64,000 nucleotides of DNA from Clonostachys chloroleuca (Eukaryota; Ascomycota; Sordariomycetes; Hypocreales; Bionectriaceae). The notes under the pieces are model-generated. The model had not been told where the DNA came from and ran no database searches. It worked only from the letters and a program-made list of their open reading frames with translations. This document shows positions 58,244-64,000 of the stretch, in pieces. Location: the NCBI GenBank assembly GCA_037952775.1, contig JBANAY010000003.1, positions 17,174,001 through 17,238,000 of the forward strand, written 5' to 3'. Each line of letters opens with the position of its first letter. Position 1 is the stretch's first letter. The position numbers and the translations under genes are program-made.

Positions 58244-58742
58244 ACCACTTTTTCTTTATAAATAATGAAGCGAAGGGAAATCGATTGTGTTAATAAAATT
58301 TTTTCTTTTGCGTCGTCAACAGCGACCCTGCAAAGTACCGTAAAACTCCCCTTTCTTCCAGAACCGAACCTTTTGAACATACGATACATAGGTAATCATG
58401 AGCTCTGGGAATCATGCCAACCCTCTTCAAAAAACATATCAGTAGCCAACACCCCCCTCTCTAATGGATAAAATAAAAGAAATAAAGCAAAAATCAAGCT
58501 CGCTGCGGTGTGTTTCATGCCTCTTGTCTCCGGTCCCCCCCACACATAATAATATATATGTATGTATATGTATATGTATATGTATCCGTGTGTATATATA
58601 CGAACAAAGAAAAAAATATCTGATTAAACTGTTGGATCCGCATCCAGTAATTAGTCTACAACTCATAGCTCAATGGAGGTGGGCGTGACGAGAAAAGGAA
58701 AATATAAGAGACAAGGAGAAAGATGAGCCAGGGGTGGCCGCA
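58244..58742. other. Convergent 3' region of the hydrolase and HET genes
   Basis: About 500 A/T-rich bases carrying the two 3' ends and a TATATG-type microsatellite (58551-58601). No coding sequence is supported. Confidence 0.55.
58551..58601. repeat. TATATG/TA microsatellite
   Basis: Imperfect alternation of TATG, TATATG and TGTATATATA units over about 50 bases in the convergent intergenic region. Confidence 0.8.
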
Positions 58743-61010
58743 TTAGTAGAGGTCGACCTCGCGCATTCGGAGATCAATATCGCCCTTGCCCCCGGCATCA
58801 TTCAAGACGACGCCTTCTAACTTTGCCGTCTTGTCGTCGGTGGATATGAAGTCGGCATATGTGATGGATAGCAAGCCTAATCTGACTAGGCGGTCTTCTT
58901 CGCTTCCCACACGTTTCGGGCCGCATATGAGGAGCGTGACCGTCTTCTTGGCGGGCCCACGCCATCCACGCCCGGAGAGAAGTATGCCGGTAAGCTTGTG
59001 TTCACCATTGGGCAAAGAGTCTGCGTCGGAAGTCGTCGAGGAGTCCGGGGATGCGAGCGATGTGAGCGAAGAATGGGAGGAGCGCAACCAGCCCTTGATG
59101 GCATCCTTGGCTTGGGGATTGACGCCAAGACCGATGATGATTAGATTCTCCTCATCTTTTGTGAGCCGAATGTCAACACAGAAGGTGGACAACCTCAAAA
59201 ACTTGATGGGCTCAATCTCAGTTGACAACGCTGTTTCATCATCCTCCCACGATAGCAATTTCCCGCCTTCAAAGCCAACTGATATCTTCATCTTTGAGGG
59301 TGCAGATACCCCATCCAAGGGGCGCGCCTTGCTCTCCTCAACCAGATTAAAGCGGAAGGTTTGGTTGGACTGACTGTGTCCTGGGCGGGGATACCATGAC
59401 AACCAAGTCCAAGAGGGATAGTGGCCTTCGTGTGAGAGGATGAGGGGATCGAGGTAGGGTGAAGGCGACACCCGCTCTGGCGTCCAGCCCAATGCAACGG
59501 CGAGCTGAGACGTTCTGTTAGCAACTGGCTCCTGAGCGAAATCGTCCACATTGAAGAGTGGCAAGCCTAGGAAGTTGTTCACCCCGCGGGGAATCTTTGA
59601 ATAGTGGCGAAGAACACCTTGGAAAGCTTTTAATCGGTCCTCTGGAAACTCGAAGTCTTTGGTGAGATACGTCTGGATGTGCTTGCTGAGAATTTCTGGT
59701 CTAGTACCGGCACCTCCGTCAGGGAATATTCGGCCTAGGTTCAGGCCAGGGGCATACTGAAGGGGTAATGAGAGGGTTTCGTGGCAGTGGAGGGTGCGGC
59801 ATTGGAAATAGATCTGGGATGGGGTAAAGACCAGTCGCCTCCGGGAGAGAAGGCCTTCCTGAAAGCTCCAACCACCCGAAGCCCACCGAGAGCCGCTGAC
59901 TTCTAGATCGGGGCGCAACAGGCTTGTTGTAAAAACGGTGTCCTGGGTTTTCAATGAGAGCTGTGGTTCGCGCGGTGTGCTAATTCCAGGAATGCCGTCG
60001 TTGAGACCAATATCTGCGGCTACAACAATTGTGAGAGCTGACTGGGCAAAAATTTCGCCGGTGAGATCAAGTTGTTTTTGTCTTTCGGTTTCCTCCAACT
60101 TGGCGAGGCAGATTTGGCTTATCCAAAGATACTGAAAGCCGAGAGAGGTGGTGATCTGGATCGAATCCTTGAATAGTAATGGCACATCGTTTTCGAGGAC
60201 GTCTTCTTCCAACAATTCTCGTCCTCCATTCCCCAGGGAGGTACTGAGTGTGACGTATTCTGGTGACGCTGAGTCGAGATCATCAACGCAGACTACTTTG
60301 TTCGTTTCGCAATCGATCAATCGCAGCCCTTCAACTGGAGGCTCGGATCTTACACAATCGCCAGTGGTATGGTTGTCCTTGCAGAAGTCGATCCAAGTCT
60401 TCGGTAATGCGGCATCTACCAAGGCTGTGACGGTGCGTCCCCGAAGCTCAGGTCTGCGAGGGCAGCTCTCATAGGTAGCGAGATCCACCTCGTCATCTGC
60501 CATCTTGATGATGTACCCCTCCAGCAGGCTCTTGTTCTTGGTCGTAACCTCGAATATGACGGCGCCTCCCAGCTCATGCTTCTCCTTCACGCCGAGCCTC
60601 TCGAAAGCTTGCCGGATACGCAGGTAGGGGGTGAACTTGCTGGACCCGTCGGCGCCCGGATCGAACCCAATGAGCTGGCGGAAAAACGAGCAGTAGGGGC
60701 AGTCGGGGAACTCGGGGCTGAGGGTGTGGGCGAGAGGGATCCATGGGCGTCGGTCGCCTGGTTGCCAGTCCAGGACTTTGGGGAAGTCGATGCCCTTACA
60801 TGTCCAGCATATGTCGTCGAAGTGAGCGTCGTCGGCGAGGATGCGACTGGAGCCGGAGCGAGGCGCCGGGCGCTTGAAGCTGTCTCCTTTGGCAAGGCGC
60901 GTGGATGTGAGCTGGTGGAAGCAGTTGGACTCAAAGGGCGCAGCCGATTCGTAGTCAGGCGTCGTTGAGCGCGTGATTCGCCGCGTGAGGATCTGGGTAA
61001 ACTTTTTCAT
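58743..61010 (-). CDS. HET-domain protein (degenerate heterokaryon-incompatibility domain)
   Basis: Single exon, 755 residues, starting at MKKFTQILTR. The N-terminal part has CxxC pairs (ICWTCKG, about 67-73; DCPYCSFF, about 103-110) of the kind found ahead of HET domains. The HET core spans about 250-400: EYVTLSTSLG, then FQYLWISQICLAK, TGEIFAQSALTIVVAAD and RWASGGWSFQEGLLSRRRLVFT. The last motif matches the classic W-T-F-Q-E-x-L-L-S-x-R-x-L-x-F block. The first core motif is altered: the usual LW(V/I)D..CI.Q reads LWISQICLAK here, so Asp and Gln are missing. HET proteins mediate non-self recognition and programmed cell death in fungi; whether this one is active is unclear. The C-terminal half has no recognisable domain and ends MREVDLY. 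Tail-to-tail with the hydrolase gene. Confidence 0.88.
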   Translation of the reverse strand: MKKFTQILTRRITRSTTPDYESAAPFESNCFHQLTSTRLAKGDSFKRPAPRSGSSRILADDAHFDDICWTCKGIDFPKVLDWQPGDRRPWIPLAHTLSPEFPDCPYCSFFRQLIGFDPGADGSSKFTPYLRIRQAFERLGVKEKHELGGAVIFEVTTKNKSLLEGYIIKMADDEVDLATYESCPRRPELRGRTVTALVDAALPKTWIDFCKDNHTTGDCVRSEPPVEGLRLIDCETNKVVCVDDLDSASPEYVTLSTSLGNGGRELLEEDVLENDVPLLFKDSIQITTSLGFQYLWISQICLAKLEETERQKQLDLTGEIFAQSALTIVVAADIGLNDGIPGISTPREPQLSLKTQDTVFTTSLLRPDLEVSGSRWASGGWSFQEGLLSRRRLVFTPSQIYFQCRTLHCHETLSLPLQYAPGLNLGRIFPDGGAGTRPEILSKHIQTYLTKDFEFPEDRLKAFQGVLRHYSKIPRGVNNFLGLPLFNVDDFAQEPVANRTSQLAVALGWTPERVSPSPYLDPLILSHEGHYPSWTWLSWYPRPGHSQSNQTFRFNLVEESKARPLDGVSAPSKMKISVGFEGGKLLSWEDDETALSTEIEPIKFLRLSTFCVDIRLTKDEENLIIIGLGVNPQAKDAIKGWLRSSHSSLTSLASPDSSTTSDADSLPNGEHKLTGILLSGRGWRGPAKKTVTLLICGPKRVGSEEDRLVRLGLLSITYADFISTDDKTAKLEGVVLNDAGGKGDIDLRMREVDLY

Positions 61011-62724
61011 TCTAGGATGGACGGTTGGCGCAGAGATGGGGGTTGAGGAGAGAGGCTCTGTTCGGATCTATTCGTGATGATTCTCGTTTCAATGCATGGA
61101 TCGTCACTCGGCCGCAGGCATGTCTTTTTTGGGCCGTCGATCGATGCGTAGGTTTCTCTAGGCTGGCGTTGTTATGAATGTATGTGGTGAACGGAGTTTT
61201 CAAAGAGCCGGACAACCCCCGTTGAAGATAGTAGATAGATAAAGTGATTGATAAGGCCCAGGAATAAGGAAGAAAGTAATGGAAAGGGAAGCAAGCGAGC
61301 TAATGAATTATCCGTCAATTAATTAATTGATCAATCGATCGAGCAAGCGAGGAGGCAGGTTGGCAGGCAAGCAGGCGGATCTAACCAATTGACGGACGGC
61401 AATATTGAATCTATGACGGGATGAGAAGCAGCGGTGCAGTTGGTAGTTATTGTGGTGTGAGCCAACAGCGAGGAAAAAAGGGGATCGCATCCCAGGACGG
61501 ACCCTTGATCAGGCGGCGGCCCGCAAAGAGCGTGCACACGACCAGAGCATTATTACGACCGCTACGTGCTAAGGCCAAAGGAATATTGCGTTGGTCCAGG
61601 CGGGCTGTGGGGGGATTGACCGGGTAGTGCGCCAGTCAACATCCCATCCAATCCGTCGACGGCAGCGGCGGTGATGACGGGACGATGGCGGACGAGATGA
61701 AGGTGTGTGCTCCCTGCATGCACGCGGGCGCATGCAGGAGGCTCCCAAGATGCTTGATGCGATGGCTGCCTGCAGCGCTGTTTTGAGCCAGCGACGTGCA
61801 GGTGCCTGTCAGACTGCCGTGGTCGCACCCAGCACCACGCGGGTAGGGGCAGAACGTGGCAGTTGAGATGGATGCCTCCTAAATCCTTAGCCGCTACCAT
61901 CTGCGATAAACGACAGCCTGCATCCCGCCACTGGCCCGTCACTTTATTAGTAACCTTTATTTACTGCAGGCACTCTGCTGATGTATAGCTAGGTATATAC
62001 CACCCGCTCTACTGTGAGGTTCGTGTATAGCTTCAATCCCCGTCCAATACGAATACCACCTGGAATGTGCCTGCACAATCTCTGCCCGGAATAAGCCACG
62101 GCAGGCATATGCACCCATCAGCAAGCACAAGTGGGAGAGGGGGAGGGGTGGAAATGATGCTTCCGGGGGCCTGGCACACTGACGACCAGTTTCCACCCAT
62201 CTCCAGGCTCAGTCTTGCGCTGAACGATGTCCGTTCCTGGAAGGCTTTCTAATTAAAAGCGCCAACTCCCGACATGCACATGCAGCACACGCCACTATTA
62301 TTAGGTAGTATTATTGATCGTGTTTCTTGGTTTCCTCCTGTGGAAGCCACATACGTTGGTACATTGGTCTTATGCATGCCATGGCCACAATGCGGCGCCT
62401 GTTCAAAATGAGCCGGACGCTTTGCTCTTAAGCCGAGATGGATCTCACGGCAGAAGTCTCTTGGCATTGGCGTGGGGTAGGCGGCATTCAGTACGGCTGA
62501 GGAGTGTGGCCGCTGTTAGATGAAAGATCTCTGTTTCGATCTAAGGTAGTCAAGATGAGAAGCAAATATACGTAGATACTATAGCCGTTGAATTTTCCTC
62601 CATTCATATCCTCGCTATAGTCCCACCCCCACTCGGTGCTTTGAAGCCTCGAGAGAGAGCCCAAGAAAGTAGCCACGGAAATTTCATAACCCGCTCGCTC
62701 AGTGAGTGAATCGCTGCCTACCCC
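61011..62724. other. Intergenic stretch: promoter of the HET gene and 3' end of the AMP-binding gene
   Basis: About 1.7 kb with no supported gene. It contains short AATT/GATC/AAGC tandem text near 61316-61380 (including the palindrome ATTGATCAAT). No strong motif was identified. Confidence 0.45.
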
Positions 62725-64000
62725 TTATGCATATGCCAAGGTTTGGTCACCCCTAATCCTCCCGTTGACACCAAGGCTGGTTTCACCACCAGACACGGCG
62801 GGTCCGTTGACAATAATCTAAGAAACTCGTGTTAGTTATAATCAAACGCAACATGTTTGAATAAAAAAGAATACATACCTCGCCCTCGGACTTTTCGTCG
62901 GTAGTTCGTAGAGCTCCAGAGTCTCTGAGGCGCACCTCAACGCTGGTGAGAGGTGCCCCAAAGTGGCCCGTGCCGTCGGCATCAACCCGGTAGTCGAAAA
63001 ATGCCGTCTGGGCAACAGCGCCGGCAACCTTGGCCGCTGTCAAGGCGTAAATGACTCGTGCGCCTGTGAAGATACGCAGATCGGATAGTACTTGGGAAGA
63101 TAGGTGAGGGGTATTGGCCCCGGCCCGCTCCGCGACATAGATGAGACGAAGGGATGGGGAAGAAGCACCAATGGTGGGACGGGACGCGGCACTGAATCCA
63201 GAGAAAGCGTTTGAGGTCGAGAACACGCCATCCAGGGCAAGTTGGCGAGTAGCCAACGTATGGGAGAGATTGCCAAGGCCGGCAAGCTTGCTGGCGCTTT
63301 CCTTGTGCGACTTGAGAAGGGTCTCTGGGGCAGCAACAATTACAGTGGGAGCAATACCCTGCGTAGCAAGGACCAGGTCGGTAGACTTTCCGGCAACCGA
63401 GTTCAAAGCGATGGAGGCATTTGAGTAGAGTGCGGCCAGTGTCAAGGATAGGGTGTGCTCATTCGCAAGAGAAGTGGCAGGTAGGAACACGTCAGTAGGA
63501 CCAAGGCGCGCCTTGGGCGGCAGACTGGCGAGTTGCCCGGCGATACCAGAGACCAGATTGCCTTGGCTGAAGCGAACCATTTCTTCGATTTGACCGGATT
63601 TAGTCTGCCAGAATACCACAACGTCCTTGGGGACCTTGCTTGGGTCCGAGTCCAAAGGAGGTAGCTCACGGCCAGCGTCAGCTGGCGCATCGTTGACAAT
63701 GTCCTGCCAGGTTGCGACGTTCACGCTGCCGCCCGTGCCCTCAGGGACCTCATTCCAGTCGAGATGACTGCTTCCCTCGTCGACAACCCAGATGAGTTGC
63801 CTTAGGGCCGGGTATGCTGCGACAACAGTATCGAAGGGGAAAGCGCCGGGGGCTGTGACCACTGTATCGACGGCAGAACGACGTAGCATGGAGACAAGCT
63901 CATCCTTGGACACGTCGAAGGGGATCAGAATGGTCGTCAGGTTGGGATAAAAGCTGCAGGCGAAAAGTGTAACAAGGAGCTCGATGGAGTTGGGCAGGTA
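62725..64000 (-). CDS. Degenerate AMP-binding (acyl-CoA synthetase-like) protein, 5' end off the window
   Basis: The frame is open to the last base of the window, so the N-terminus lies outside. Within the window are exons 64000-62879 and 62817-62725, joined through SEGE|IIVNGPAVSGGE by a 61-nt GTATGT intron and ending at TAA 62725-62727. The text fits the adenylate-forming fold: YLPNSIELLVTLFACSFYPN, a later strand-helix region (VVVFWQTKSGQIEEMVRFSQGNL) where the P-loop SGTTG-PKG should be, and HFGAPLTSVEVRLRD with GE-IIVNGP (A7-like). The P-loop is not recognisable, the usual Y-G-x-T-E reads YALTA, and the chain stops before the C-terminal subdomain with the catalytic lysine. It probably lacks normal ligase activity. 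The partner and pathway are unknown. It would be read as a pseudo-enzyme unless a homolog shows otherwise. Confidence 0.8.

Overview
The window looks like filamentous ascomycete DNA, most likely Aspergillus/Penicillium-type (Eurotiales). Protein-coding genes on both strands are split by short GT...AG introns, mostly 50-80 nt. Start codons sit in pyrimidine-rich leaders, and the gene set is fungal: Ytm1, Tof1, Rox3/Med19, a Zn(II)2Cys6 regulator and a HET-domain protein. No rRNA, tRNA, CRISPR array, intact transposon or viral gene was seen. I could not run searches, so species and orthology are inferred from remembered family features. Exon borders come from reading-frame continuity, splice signals and conserved motifs across the junctions.

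Left part (1-12.8 kb): a serine-rich protein of unknown function whose frame breaks near 2815, then a 5.2 kb stretch with no supported gene, then glycogen synthase on the minus strand.

Central housekeeping block (12.8-32.4 kb), tightly packed: YTM1 (60S ribosome assembly), a DEDDy-type 3'-5' exonuclease, LSM5 (six tiny exons), RPB11 (RNA polymerase II), an MTQ1/HemK glutamine methyltransferase, a mitochondrial m-AAA protease, a BOR1/SLC4-type anion transporter, TOF1 (replication fork protection) and a mitochondrial 3-hydroxyacyl-CoA dehydrogenase. Many neighbours are divergent pairs on short shared promoters. The 342-bp TOF1/dehydrogenase promoter has two ACGCGT boxes on the TOF1 side and two CCGAGG (CCTCGG) boxes on the dehydrogenase side. 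These match known G1/S and fatty-acid regulatory motifs respectively.

Regulatory block (32.4-48.9 kb): a 6.7 kb gene-poor stretch leads into a homeodomain regulator, followed by Mediator subunit Med19/Rox3 and a Zn(II)2Cys6 regulator convergent with it.

Right part (49-64 kb): a single-pass membrane protein with a Ser/Thr-rich outer region, a serine alpha/beta-hydrolase whose fold seems split by a roughly 300-residue low-complexity insert, a HET-domain protein convergent with it, and the 3' part of a degenerate AMP-binding (adenylate-forming) protein that runs off the right edge.
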